Source: Moraxella cuniculi DSM 21768 (lineage in GTDB: Bacteria; Pseudomonadota; Gammaproteobacteria; Pseudomonadales; Moraxellaceae). Taken from it: a stretch of 64,000 nucleotides of DNA. The stretch is taken from positions 124,001 to 188,000 of the forward strand of contig NZ_FTNU01000001.1 of the NCBI RefSeq assembly GCF_900156515.1, written 5' to 3'. Numbering within the stretch: the stretch's first letter is position 1; each line of letters begins with the position of its first letter. The position numbers and the translations under genes are program-made. Below the pieces are notes generated by a model. The model made no database searches and had not been told where the DNA came from. It was given only the letters and a program-made list of their open reading frames with translations. This document shows, one piece after another, positions 1 through 8,486 of this stretch.

Positions 1-489
1 GATGCGAACGGTGTAAACTACCAACTTGACACTGATTTTTCAAACCCATACATCGGCGTACAAATGCGTCCTGCAGCCAACTGGTTCACCGTTGGTGCTG
101 GTATCATCGTACCTGATAACGACATCAAAGTTCGTGCAAATTCTTATGACCAAGGCGTATATCGTGTTGGCGGTAAAGAGTACAATCAAGCAGATGTGGG
201 CGTACTAGAAGGTACTTTGGAGCATCGCAACAAGCTAGCACCTTACCTAACCATCGGTTTCCGTCCAAACATCAACAACAACTGGGGTGTATTCGGTGAA
301 ATCGGTGCAACTTACCTAGGTAAAGTTGATGCTCAAATCACTGCTGACGAAACTGGTTTGGTTAGAGCGACTGATGGCACTGTAACCAGCAAGCGTGCAA
401 TCGCTGTGCAAGCTGAACGCGACATCGAAGCGAAAAAATATGCAAACTGGTTCCCAATTGCAAAAGTTGGCGTAACTTATCGCTTCTAA
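1..489 (+). CDS. CarO-family outer membrane porin (C-terminal part)
   Basis: The reading frame is open from base 1, so the N-terminus lies outside the window; 162 codons plus the stop are visible. The product is a beta-barrel outer membrane protein with alternating polar and hydrophobic residues and a terminal aromatic residue (...GVTYRF), the usual signal for barrel assembly. The segments KLAPYLTIGF, NNWGVFGEIGATY and ANWFPIAKVGV line up with my memory of CarO of Acinetobacter, a porin linked to basic amino-acid (ornithine) uptake and, when lost, to carbapenem resistance. Porin function here is inferred from that resemblance; other small barrel families cannot be excluded without the N-terminus. 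A rho-independent terminator follows about 35 bp after the stop. Confidence 0.7.
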   Translation, partial: DANGVNYQLDTDFSNPYIGVQMRPAANWFTVGAGIIVPDNDIKVRANSYDQGVYRVGGKEYNQADVGVLEGTLEHRNKLAPYLTIGFRPNINNNWGVFGEIGATYLGKVDAQITADETGLVRATDGTVTSKRAIAVQAERDIEAKKYANWFPIAKVGVTYRF

Positions 490-522
490 TCGCTAAATCA
501 GAAATCTTCTGATAAATAGCAA

Positions 523-550
523 AGGCAGTGCAATCGCACTGTCTTTTTTT
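523..550 (+). terminator. Rho-independent terminator of the CarO-like gene
   Basis: The stem GGCAGTGC/GCACTGTC with a short AAT-type loop is followed by eight T residues. It lies shortly after the porin stop codon. Confidence 0.8.
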
Positions 551-778
551 TGGCTTTGTGCAAGCTCTTAATGGCAATGGCATTGATTGTATTTTGGTGC
601 GATATTTACTGATTAAGCTGTAAAAATTTATAGATAAATTAAGAATTATCATCAGGCAAAGTAGTATGGCAAATGGCAGTTATATTGCCATCAAGCAGTC
701 AATTTTAGAATAAAAAAGCAAAATAAGATAAATATTAAAAAATAATTAAGATATTTTTAATAAAAACACCAATTAATA

Positions 779-1390
779 TTAATCAAAGGCGACATTATCA
801 TCGGCAAAAATCGCATTCAGCTGCAATCTGGGCTGATGATAAACCCAATGCCCAGCTGCTACACTTGTCCGCACCAGTTGTAACTGCGTGCTGGTATCAG
901 GCAAAGTCATTGCCGAAAAATCAACACCAAGACCTGCGTGCAAGCGACCGTGATACAGTTTAATCCAACATTCTTTGATTCGCCATAATGCAGCAATCAG
1001 TGATTGTTTGGCGATGGCTTGGTTGATGAGCATAAGCTCATTGGGGTGATAATAGCGATTGGCAATGGCAGGGCTGACTGGGTGGATTTCGATATCAATG
1101 GCACAGGGCGTGGGGCTAATAATAAGTGCGACCTGATTGCCAGAATGGCTAAAGCTCACAAAACCATGCCGACCGCCGATAAGCCGATAGGGCAGATGCG
1201 TGTCTTGCAGCTTGGCGGTGATATTAAATTTGCATAAAGTTTTTGATAATAAAGCACGCACGCAAGCAGATTGTTGGCGTTTGTGTTGTGCTTTGTTGGT
1301 GTTTGGTGTGGCGATATAGGCATGGGCGATAATGACTGCCTTGTCATGCAACAAGGTAAAGGTAGGGTTGTGCAAACTACACGCAGTCAT
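779..1390 (-). CDS. 4'-phosphopantetheinyl transferase (Sfp/AcpT family)
   Basis: This 203-residue cytoplasmic enzyme transfers the phosphopantetheine arm of coenzyme A to a serine of carrier proteins (acyl, peptidyl or aryl carrier proteins). Family hallmarks visible are FVSFSHSG at 77-84, the metal-binding pair in AIDIEIH (Asp99, Glu101), and WRIKECWIKLYHG at 136-148, which matches the W-x-x-K-E-a-x-x-K block. The length fits a short Sfp-type enzyme. It lies 73 bp downstream of the pal-like gene on the same strand, so the two may be co-transcribed. No carrier-protein or siderophore synthetase gene lies in the window, so the substrate is unknown. Confidence 0.8.
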   Translation of the reverse strand: MTACSLHNPTFTLLHDKAVIIAHAYIATPNTNKAQHKRQQSACVRALLSKTLCKFNITAKLQDTHLPYRLIGGRHGFVSFSHSGNQVALIISPTPCAIDIEIHPVSPAIANRYYHPNELMLINQAIAKQSLIAALWRIKECWIKLYHGRLHAGLGVDFSAMTLPDTSTQLQLVRTSVAAGHWVYHQPRLQLNAIFADDNVAFD

Positions 1391-1463
1391 GCAGAGCGGT
1401 AGCCAAATTTATGCAGATACTTGCTCGATGGATATGCCACCAAGCAAGTATTGCGTTAGCTGT

Positions 1464-1979
1464 TTAGTATGATAGCTCGGCACGGCGGTTTTGCGACCAT
1501 GCTTCTTCGGTTGAGCCAGTGGCAACGGGGCGTTCTTCGCCAAAGCTGACAATCTCAACATTGGCATCGCTGACCCCTTTGCTGGTCAAATAGCTACGCA
1601 CGGCAGCAGCACGACGCTCACCCAACGACATATTGTACTCACGACCACCTCGCTCATCGGTATGACCTGCAACCAACACACGAGCGGTTTGATTGGCGGT
1701 TAATAGCTTAATATGCTCATCTAGGATTGCTGCAGCTTGTGGCTTGATGACATCAGAGTCAAAATCAAAATGCACAAGGCTTGGCAGGGCTGCTGCTGCA
1801 GTTTTAACCGCTTCGCTATTTTCGACCAAAGGTTTGCTTGGGTTGTATACAGCACCTGTATAGCCTGTTGGGGCGTTTGGTGCAACAACGACATTGCCAG
1901 TTGGCTTATGGGCACAACCTGTGCTTGTCATCACGGCCACCAAGGCAAGGCCTGCAAGAGCAAATTTTAAATGTGGCAT
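1464..1979 (-). CDS. pal: Peptidoglycan-associated lipoprotein (Pal/OmpA-C family)
   Basis: This 171-residue lipoprotein probably tethers the outer membrane to peptidoglycan. The start at 1979 is chosen because AAGGTG sits five bases upstream and the N-terminus is a clean lipoprotein signal (hydrophobic 8-20, lipidated Cys22 in STGC). Residues 68-171 form the OmpA-like peptidoglycan-binding domain: VHFDFDSDVI, AGHTDERG at 104-111 and QNRRAEL at 163-169, including the diaminopimelate-binding Asp and Arg. Pal is normally the last gene of tolQRAB-pal. Here no tol gene adjoins it: pepN is divergent upstream and a phosphopantetheinyl transferase follows. It could therefore be the true Pal at a separate site or a second OmpA-domain lipoprotein. 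Confidence 0.8.
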   Translation of the reverse strand: MPHLKFALAGLALVAVMTSTGCAHKPTGNVVVAPNAPTGYTGAVYNPSKPLVENSEAVKTAAAALPSLVHFDFDSDVIKPQAAAILDEHIKLLTANQTARVLVAGHTDERGGREYNMSLGERRAAAVRSYLTSKGVSDANVEIVSFGEERPVATGSTEEAWSQNRRAELSY

Positions 1980-2262
1980 AAAAACACCTTTTGTATTTAT
2001 TAACAAATATTAATCGTTATACGCACAATTGTGCAAAGTTGTTTCAGATGGCTATATAATGACAAATTTATAACAAATTTACAAGATATTTTTGCATTTG
2101 TGAGACTTTGATTGTGGTGATTTTATATTTTTAGTGATTCGTCCATTTGTTGCCGAAATTTCAAAAGTCTGTTACCATAGGTCATTTGGCACATAATCGT
2201 GTCAAAATCACTGTTTATTGATAAATTTTATTAAATTATATATTTATAAATTGGATAACACT

Positions 2263-4839
2263 ATGAGTCAAGCAACCACACCCCAAAAAATCTACCTAAA
2301 GGATTATACGCCACCTGCCTATGCGGTTAAGAAAGTGGATTTGGACATTTGTCTATATGAGCAACAGGCGATTGTTAGTAGTCGCCTTGAGATGACAAGG
2401 CAGGCAGCAGGTGAGCTGGTACTGCTTGGGCGAGATTTGCAATTGCAGCAGGTTTCGGTCAATGGTGAGGTGCTTAGTTCTGCACAGTTTCGCTTGGATT
2501 CGGAGAGTTTGACTCTGATTGATGCTCCCGATAGAGCGATTGTTGAGACCAAAGTTATCATCAAGCCACAGACCAACACCACGCTTGAGGGTTTGTATCA
2601 GTCAGGCTTAGATGATGAGATGATGTTTGTTACACAATGTGAGCCTGAAGGGTTTCGAAAGATTACCTTTTTTCCAGATCGCCCCGATGTGCTAAGCGAG
2701 TATACCACGCGTCTAGAAGCACCAAAAACATTCAAAACCTTGTTGGCGAACGGCAATCTGGTGGAGGCAGGCGAGGTTGGCGATGACCGCCATTATACCA
2801 TCTGGCATGATCCAACCAAAAAACCAAGTTATTTATTTGCAGCGGTGATTGCCAATTTGCAGGTGCTACAAGACCATTATACAACCAGCGAGGGTCGCAA
2901 GGTCTTGCTGGAACTTTATGCGGTTTCTCAGGATATTGACAAGTGTCATGTTGCCATGCAAGCACTCAAAGATTCGATGAAGTGGGATGAGGATAATTAT
3001 GGGCGTGCCTATGATTTGGATCGCTATATGATTGTGGCGACCAGCCAGTTTAATATGGGGGCGATGGAAAATAAGGGCTTGAATATTTTCAATACCAGCT
3101 GCGTGTTATCAAGCCCTGAGACAGCAACCGATGAACGAAGCTTTAATGTCAAAGCGGTGATTGCTCATGAATATTTCCACAACTGGACGGGCAATCGTAT
3201 CACTTGCCGCGATTGGTTTCAGCTGTGCCTAAAAGAAGGCTTTACGGTTTTTCGTGATCAGAGTTTTTCGGGGGATTTTCGCTCAAAGGCGGTGCAACGC
3301 ATTGAAGATGTGGCGATATTGCGTTCGGCACAGTTTGCCGAAGATGCTGGCACATTGGCTCACCCTGTGCGCCCAGAGAGCTTTGTGGAGATTAATAATT
3401 TTTATACCGCGACGGTCTATGAAAAAGGTGCAGAGATTGTGCGTATGCTTGCCAATTTGCTGGGCAAAGAAAAATTCAGACAAGGCACCGATGAGTATTT
3501 TGCCCGTTATGATGGACAAGCGGTAACTGTGGAGGATTTTTTGTCGGCGTTGTCGGTGGCGGACGAGCGAGTTTTGGCATTTATGCCGTGGTATCGCCAG
3601 CCAGGTACGCCAGTGCTGTCAGGTGGTGTGCAATATGAGCAAGATAAGGTGGTGGTTCGTCTTGCCCAAAAAACTCGCCATGTACCAAATTATGACGCAC
3701 CAGTTGCCTTGCCAATTCCTGTGGATACGGCAATTTTTGACAGCAATACAGGGCAGTTGCTTGCCGAAAAAATGTTGCTACTGACCACCGATAGTGCTGA
3801 GTTTGTCTTTGATGGGATACAGCTGTCCGAAGGTGGCCACCCTGTCGTGTCTGTTTTGCGTAATTTTTCCGCACCTGTACGACTGGAGTTTGATTATAGT
3901 GATGAGGATTTGGTGCGTTTGGTGTCGTTTGAAACCGAAGGATTTAACCGTTGGCAAGCCATGCAAACTCTGGTAAATCGTTGGTTGTTTGGCAGCTTTG
4001 ATAATGTTGATAGCATTGCAGGGCTGTTAAAAACGGTAACAGATGAACTGCTTGATTGTGATCCGATGTTGGCAGCCAGATTGTTTGATGTGCCAAGTCA
4101 AAAAGAGTTGGCGATGGCATATGACAGCGATTATGATCCTGTGGCGGTCAAGGCTCGCCGTGATGAATTTATTAAATTGATTGCGTGTGCGTTGGCGGAT
4201 AAGACGACAACATGGTATCAAGCCTTGCCAATACAGGCCTACGAAGACACACCATTGGCACGAGGTCGCCGTCTGTTACGCAATGTGTTGCTTGATTTGC
4301 GTCTGCTGGCAGGCGATGCTGCCGCTGAACAAGATGTCTATTACCAATATGATAATGCAACTTGCATGAGTGAGCGACTGGGGGCGTTTACCGCCATCAT
4401 CAATCATGATTTGGGCAAAAAATCGCTATACATTGCTAATTTTTATGAAAAATTTGCCAATGAGGACTTGGTGATTGATGCTTGGTTTAATGCACAGGCG
4501 TTGTCAAGCCGTACCAGCATTGATGATATTGCTGCCTTGATGCAGCGTCAAGATTATGACTGGAATACGCCAAACCGTGTGCGTACCACTTTGGGAGCAT
4601 TGGCTGCCAAACCTGTGCAGTTATGGACACAGCAGGGCATGGCGTTATACCTATCGGCGGTTGAGCGGCTTGATGGTTCAAATCCACTTTTGGCGGCACG
4701 ATTGTTGTCGGCACTGGCTCGCTGGTATACGCTTGGTGATGATACCAAGGCAATGGCACAGTCCAATCTTGAGCAATTAAAACAAAAAGTACAGTCAAAA
4801 AATGTACTGGAATTTTTGGATAATATGCTGACCGTTTGA
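2263..4839 (+). CDS. pepN: Aminopeptidase N (M1 metallopeptidase)
   Basis: This cytoplasmic zinc aminopeptidase removes N-terminal residues from peptides. The product has 858 residues, close to the usual length of proteobacterial PepN. The exopeptidase motif GAMEN is at 266-270. The zinc site is HEYFH at 302-306 followed by Glu325 in KEGFTVF. The start at 2263 (MSQATTPQKIYL) matches typical PepN N-termini; an upstream in-frame start at 2218 would add 15 AT-rich-coded residues and is less likely. The gene is divergent from pal and is followed by a long hairpin at 4853-4887. Family assignment is secure. Confidence 0.96.
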   Translation: MSQATTPQKIYLKDYTPPAYAVKKVDLDICLYEQQAIVSSRLEMTRQAAGELVLLGRDLQLQQVSVNGEVLSSAQFRLDSESLTLIDAPDRAIVETKVIIKPQTNTTLEGLYQSGLDDEMMFVTQCEPEGFRKITFFPDRPDVLSEYTTRLEAPKTFKTLLANGNLVEAGEVGDDRHYTIWHDPTKKPSYLFAAVIANLQVLQDHYTTSEGRKVLLELYAVSQDIDKCHVAMQALKDSMKWDEDNYGRAYDLDRYMIVATSQFNMGAMENKGLNIFNTSCVLSSPETATDERSFNVKAVIAHEYFHNWTGNRITCRDWFQLCLKEGFTVFRDQSFSGDFRSKAVQRIEDVAILRSAQFAEDAGTLAHPVRPESFVEINNFYTATVYEKGAEIVRMLANLLGKEKFRQGTDEYFARYDGQAVTVEDFLSALSVADERVLAFMPWYRQPGTPVLSGGVQYEQDKVVVRLAQKTRHVPNYDAPVALPIPVDTAIFDSNTGQLLAEKMLLLTTDSAEFVFDGIQLSEGGHPVVSVLRNFSAPVRLEFDYSDEDLVRLVSFETEGFNRWQAMQTLVNRWLFGSFDNVDSIAGLLKTVTDELLDCDPMLAARLFDVPSQKELAMAYDSDYDPVAVKARRDEFIKLIACALADKTTTWYQALPIQAYEDTPLARGRRLLRNVLLDLRLLAGDAAAEQDVYYQYDNATCMSERLGAFTAIINHDLGKKSLYIANFYEKFANEDLVIDAWFNAQALSSRTSIDDIAALMQRQDYDWNTPNRVRTTLGALAAKPVQLWTQQGMALYLSAVERLDGSNPLLAARLLSALARWYTLGDDTKAMAQSNLEQLKQKVQSKNVLEFLDNMLTV

Positions 4840-4852
4840 TGTGTTTTTATTG

Positions 4853-4890
4853 ATAATCAACAAGTGGCAAACTCGCTTGTTGATTATTAT
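4853..4890 (+). terminator. Hairpin after pepN, probable terminator
   Basis: The 12-bp perfect arms ATAATCAACAAG/CTTGTTGATTAT at 4853-4864 and 4876-4887 enclose an 11-nt loop. The sequence after it is only moderately T-rich, so termination is likely but not certain. Confidence 0.55.
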
Positions 4891-4922
4891 TTGTTGCATA
4901 AATTTTAATTTTTCCAATTTTT

Positions 4923-5012
4923 CTGATTTTTCTGATTTTTCTGATTTTTCTGATTTTTCTGATTTTTCTGATTTTTCTGATTTTTCTGATTTTTCTGATT
5001 TTTCTGATTTTT
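4923..5012. repeat. Ten-copy 9-bp tandem repeat
   Basis: CTGATTTTT is repeated ten times without a mismatch, preceded by a degenerate copy (CCAATTTTT, 4914-4922). The array is non-coding. It ends 37 bp upstream of the probable -35 element of waaA. A unit of nine bases repeated perfectly is prone to slippage, so copy number may differ between strains. Confidence 0.97.
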
Positions 5013-5049
5013 AAAATATATTATCTATCTATATATTTTTAATTAATTA

Positions 5050-5079
5050 TTGGGCAAGTTTAAAGAAAAATGCTACAAT
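5050..5079 (+). promoter_or_regulatory. Probable sigma-70 promoter of waaA
   Basis: TTGGGC (5050-5055) and TACAAT (5074-5079) are separated by 18 bp. Transcription would start near 5086, leaving a leader of about 22 nt before the waaA start codon. The 9-bp repeat array lies immediately upstream. Confidence 0.5.
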
Positions 5080-5107
5080 TGCTTTTTTGTCAAACTTTGG
5101 AGCGTCC

Positions 5108-6433
5108 ATGTCAATCGCCACCAAGCCACCTGTGTATTATCGTGCTGCCATTGCGATGTTATCTCCCCTGTATCGCCTGTGGGTTGCATATAAATCCAAA
5201 TCACGATTGACACGCCAAAGGGAGCTTGATGAGCGATTTGCGGTGCGGTATTTGCCTGCCCCTGTGGCTGATAAGGGGGTGATTTGGTGCCATGCGGTCT
5301 CTTTGGGCGAGCTAAATACGGCATATCCGCTTTTGGTGAAGTTGCTGGAGCATGGTTTTGGGCTGTGGATTAGCAGCACAACGCAGACAGGATTTGAGCG
5401 TGCTAAGCGGTTGTTTGCTGAGCAGATAGCAGCAGGTAGTGTGTCGCACAGTTTTGTTCCTGTGGATAGACCTGTGATACTGGAGCGATTTTTGGCACAT
5501 ACAAATCCTGTTGTCGCACTGTTTGTTGAGACCGAGCTGTGGGCAAATACACTGTATGCTTGCCGCCGCCGTGGTATCGCAACTGTGATGATAAATGCTC
5601 GCTTGACCGAAAAATCATATCAAGGCTATGCCAAATTTGCCCAAGTAAGCAAGACCATGATGGCAAATCTGGACAGTGTAATCGCACAAGATAAGGATTC
5701 TGCCGAGCGATTTTTGGCACTGGGAGCCAAGAAAGTGGCGGTGGCTGATTCTTTAAAATGGGCAAGTGTCAGTCAGCTGACCTATGCCCAGCAGCTGCTT
5801 GCCGAACAAAAAGCACAGGAGTTTGGGCGTGCTGGCAAGACGCATATTTGGGTAATGGCAAGTACGCATGAGGGTGAGGAGGCGTTGGCGATTGCCGCCC
5901 ATCAAGCACTCATCAAACAATTGCCCAATGCTTTGTTGATTTTGGTGCCACGCCACCCAGAGCGATTTGAGGCGGTGTATCAGCTGTGCCAGCAATCAGG
6001 GGTTGAAACGATACGCCGATCGCAGCAGGCAAGCATCAATGAGCATACGCAGGTCTATTTGGCAGATAGTATGGGCGAGCTTTTGGCTTGGTATCAACTT
6101 GCAGATATTGCCGTTGTTGGCGGCTCGTTTGTGCCGATGGGTGGGCATAATCCGATAGAGCCAGCCAGCCTTGGCAAGCCTGTGATTATTGGCAGTTATG
6201 ATACCAATTGCTATGAATTGGTGAGGGCATTAAAACGCGTTGGTGCGTTGGCACAGCTTGATGCAACAGATGATAAAGTGGCGATAAGGCTGTTTGAGGC
6301 AATCATGCAAGCGTATCTGTATCGCTGGACGGGAGAGAGCGGAGCGGAGTTGGTTGCAAGCAAGCAACAAGCGGTCTTCGAGCAACTGTCCTTGGTGCTA
6401 CAAGCCATAAAAGAGCAAGGCAATGATGATTGA
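5108..6433 (+). CDS. waaA: 3-deoxy-D-manno-octulosonic acid transferase (lipid A Kdo transferase)
   Basis: WaaA (KdtA) adds Kdo from CMP-Kdo to lipid IVA at the inner membrane, the first step of lipooligosaccharide core synthesis. The product has 441 residues and begins with a membrane anchor region (residues about 10-25). It carries the GT30 landmarks IWCHAVSLGEL, with the likely catalytic Glu, and GGSFVPMGGHNPIEPA for nucleotide-sugar binding. The ATG at 5108 is preferred over an upstream TTG because GGAG precedes it by five bases. The partner kdsA, which makes Kdo 8-phosphate, is at 59.2 kb. The repeat array upstream might modulate its expression (inference). Confidence 0.95.
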   Translation: MSIATKPPVYYRAAIAMLSPLYRLWVAYKSKSRLTRQRELDERFAVRYLPAPVADKGVIWCHAVSLGELNTAYPLLVKLLEHGFGLWISSTTQTGFERAKRLFAEQIAAGSVSHSFVPVDRPVILERFLAHTNPVVALFVETELWANTLYACRRRGIATVMINARLTEKSYQGYAKFAQVSKTMMANLDSVIAQDKDSAERFLALGAKKVAVADSLKWASVSQLTYAQQLLAEQKAQEFGRAGKTHIWVMASTHEGEEALAIAAHQALIKQLPNALLILVPRHPERFEAVYQLCQQSGVETIRRSQQASINEHTQVYLADSMGELLAWYQLADIAVVGGSFVPMGGHNPIEPASLGKPVIIGSYDTNCYELVRALKRVGALAQLDATDDKVAIRLFEAIMQAYLYRWTGESGAELVASKQQAVFEQLSLVLQAIKEQGNDD

Positions 6434-6469
6434 TATTTTCGCCCAACGAATAAGCTGCGTTGTTAATTT

Positions 6470-7213
6470 ATGAATGTTATTTTATTAAACTCTGAAAATT
6501 TTATTAATAAAAATGCAGAAAACACTTACCAGCCACAGGCTTGTATTTATGATGAAAAAATCATTCATCATGTCATCTCGGTGCTGGGGGCTAAGGCTGG
6601 TGATGAGCTAAAAGTTGGTGAAATTGGTGGCAATCTGGGTGTGGCAACAATTGAGCGAATTGATAATAAGCAATTGATTTTAAAAGATATTTATCTTGAC
6701 ACACCACCTCCACCAAAACTTGAGATGACTGTTGTTTTGGCACTGCCACGCCCCAAGGTATTAAGGCGGTTGATGATGGATATGGCGGCGATTGGCGTTC
6801 GGCATATTGTGCTGGTTAATAGCTTTCGCACTGACAAATCCTACTGGTCATCGCCACATTTGGCACGGCTTGATGAGTATCTTATCGAGGGGCTGCAGCA
6901 AGGTGTGGATACGGTATTGCCAACTTTGACACTGGCTAGGCGATTCAAGCCTTTTGTGGAGGATCAATTGCCTGCCTTGATTGGTGATGGGCAGGCGGTG
7001 GTGGCACATCCGTATGCACAGGTTGGTTTTGGGCAGTTTGTCAGTTCTTGTGTGCCGAGCGTTATATTGGTTGGGGCTGAAGGGGGATTTATCCCTTATG
7101 AGATTGAGCTGCTTGCCAGTGTTGGGGTGGTGGCTGCAAGTTTGGGCAGGCGTATTTTACGCACCGAGGCGGCGGTAAATGCTTTGCTGGGGCGGTTTTT
7201 GTCAGCTTGTTAA
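6470..7213 (+). CDS. rsmE: 16S rRNA m3U1498 methyltransferase
   Basis: RsmE methylates N3 of U1498 in 16S rRNA. The product has 247 residues, the normal length. It has an N-terminal PUA-like part (residues about 20-85) followed by a SPOUT methyltransferase domain. The knot motifs are visible as ILVGAEGGFIPYE and SLGRRILRTEAAV near the C-terminus. It lies 36 bp after waaA on the same strand and may be co-transcribed. A bidirectional terminator follows. Confidence 0.93.
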   Translation: MNVILLNSENFINKNAENTYQPQACIYDEKIIHHVISVLGAKAGDELKVGEIGGNLGVATIERIDNKQLILKDIYLDTPPPPKLEMTVVLALPRPKVLRRLMMDMAAIGVRHIVLVNSFRTDKSYWSSPHLARLDEYLIEGLQQGVDTVLPTLTLARRFKPFVEDQLPALIGDGQAVVAHPYAQVGFGQFVSSCVPSVILVGAEGGFIPYEIELLASVGVVAASLGRRILRTEAAVNALLGRFLSAC

Positions 7214-7242
7214 TCTACTTTATAAGCGGTTATGATTTATGT

Positions 7243-7279
7243 AAAAAACGGCAATTGCTATGTGCAACTGCCGTTTTTT
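7243..7279. terminator. Bidirectional terminator between rsmE and ape1
   Basis: AAAAACGGCA...TGCCGTTTTTT forms a stem of about 14 bp with one mismatch. The A-run on the left and T-run on the right allow it to serve both convergent genes. Confidence 0.85.
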
Positions 7280-7283
7280 GAGA

Positions 7284-8474
7284 TTATTTATTATCCAGTT
7301 GGCGATAGTTGATGTAGGGAACTGGCTGAATGGTTTTGTTGTTTGGCGTGGTGTATGACAGTGCCTTGATGTCCTCTGCCAGCTGATTGCCCAGCTCGCT
7401 GTAACCCTTGTGGGTAAAATGCACGCCGTCTTTGGCAGCTTTGCCACTGCGAATCCAGTTCATCATTGAGCAGCTACCTCCCATTGCTGCTTGCCAATCC
7501 CAAAACAAAGTTTGTTCATCTTGGGCGGTTTGTCGCTGAATCTGCTGAATGGCAGACAATCCACTTGGGCGTGTGCCACAGCCACCACCAGTGCTTCGCA
7601 GTGCTTCGGGTGCAGAGACAATCATGATGGCTGCATTGGGTGCGGCGCGGCGAATTTGGCGAATGCGTTCGCTTAGCACCGCTTGCACACGCTCTGCTGA
7701 TACGCTGTTGTAGCCTTCGTTGGTGCCATAGGCTAAAATAATCAAATCAGGGGCAATTTCTCCCAATTCATTTTGCCAAGCGGTGTCATTCCAACGATTC
7801 CAGTGGGACAGTTCAGCTCCGTTAATGCCCAGTGCTGATACGATGGCTCCTGTTTGGGTTTTTGATTTGCCCCACCAGCCACCGATGGCAGTGCCAGAGA
7901 CGCTGCCTTGTGCAGTGATGGTAAAGGGTAATTTGGCATCAAAACTGACCTGTTGCCAAGTGCTATTTTTGATGGGAGCGGCGATACTAAAGTGGTTGCC
8001 ATCGCTGTCAATACCAATAAGCTCACCATCATTGGCTGCTTGGCGAATGCTGACTGTCATGGTTTGGGTTGGTTCATAGCCCTTGGACTTAATGGTTAGG
8101 CTGCTGCCTGTGTGATTGGGCTTGGCAATCAGACCGCCAAGTGTGTAATTTTCGTTTTGATTGCGGCGACTAGAAATGGCTGTCCATTGGTTGTTGTCAT
8201 AGCCATAGCGAGCCAATCTTTGACCACTAAAGTACATGGGCATTGCCCAGCCCATGCCACCATTGCCATAGCGTTCCTGAAGATTGTTGCGTAGAGCGTC
8301 CGTCATGCTATCGCCTGCAGTATGCGAGTCGCCAAGCTGGACGATGTGGATATTATTGCTTGCCAGTGCGTTCAATAATTTGTTGGTATTTGGCTCATTA
8401 TAGTTGGTCAAAAAACCACCCCAAGCAGCCATATTTGTCAGCGATAAGGCACAAAGTGCAAACAGTTTTTTCAT
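7284..8474 (-). CDS. ape1: Peptidoglycan O-acetylesterase (Ape1-like, SGNH/CE3)
   Basis: The 396-residue periplasmic hydrolase removes acetyl groups from C6 of N-acetylmuramic acid, making O-acetylated peptidoglycan accessible to lytic enzymes. A signal peptide spans about residues 1-19. SGNH blocks are QLGDSHTAGDS with nucleophile Ser50, LAYGTNEGY (block III Asn), and KDGVHFTHKGY with catalytic Asp349 and His352. The stretches GDSHTAGDS, GTRPSGL and AKDGVHF closely resemble Neisseria Ape1 as I recall it. It lies 12 bp downstream of patB and ends at a bidirectional terminator. Assignment is supported by both motifs and neighbours. Confidence 0.9.
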   Translation of the reverse strand: MKKLFALCALSLTNMAAWGGFLTNYNEPNTNKLLNALASNNIHIVQLGDSHTAGDSMTDALRNNLQERYGNGGMGWAMPMYFSGQRLARYGYDNNQWTAISSRRNQNENYTLGGLIAKPNHTGSSLTIKSKGYEPTQTMTVSIRQAANDGELIGIDSDGNHFSIAAPIKNSTWQQVSFDAKLPFTITAQGSVSGTAIGGWWGKSKTQTGAIVSALGINGAELSHWNRWNDTAWQNELGEIAPDLIILAYGTNEGYNSVSAERVQAVLSERIRQIRRAAPNAAIMIVSAPEALRSTGGGCGTRPSGLSAIQQIQRQTAQDEQTLFWDWQAAMGGSCSMMNWIRSGKAAKDGVHFTHKGYSELGNQLAEDIKALSYTTPNNKTIQPVPYINYRQLDNK

Positions 8475-8486
8475 AAATTTACTCGG

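Noticed and set aside
2218-2262. N-terminal extension of pepN from the upstream start
   Set aside because: The added 15 residues come from AT-rich promoter-like DNA and are absent from the family; the ATG at 2263 is preferred.
4923-5012. Tandem repeat considered as a CRISPR array or integron site
   Set aside because: Units are 9 bp and contiguous without spacers, so this is a simple microsatellite-like array.
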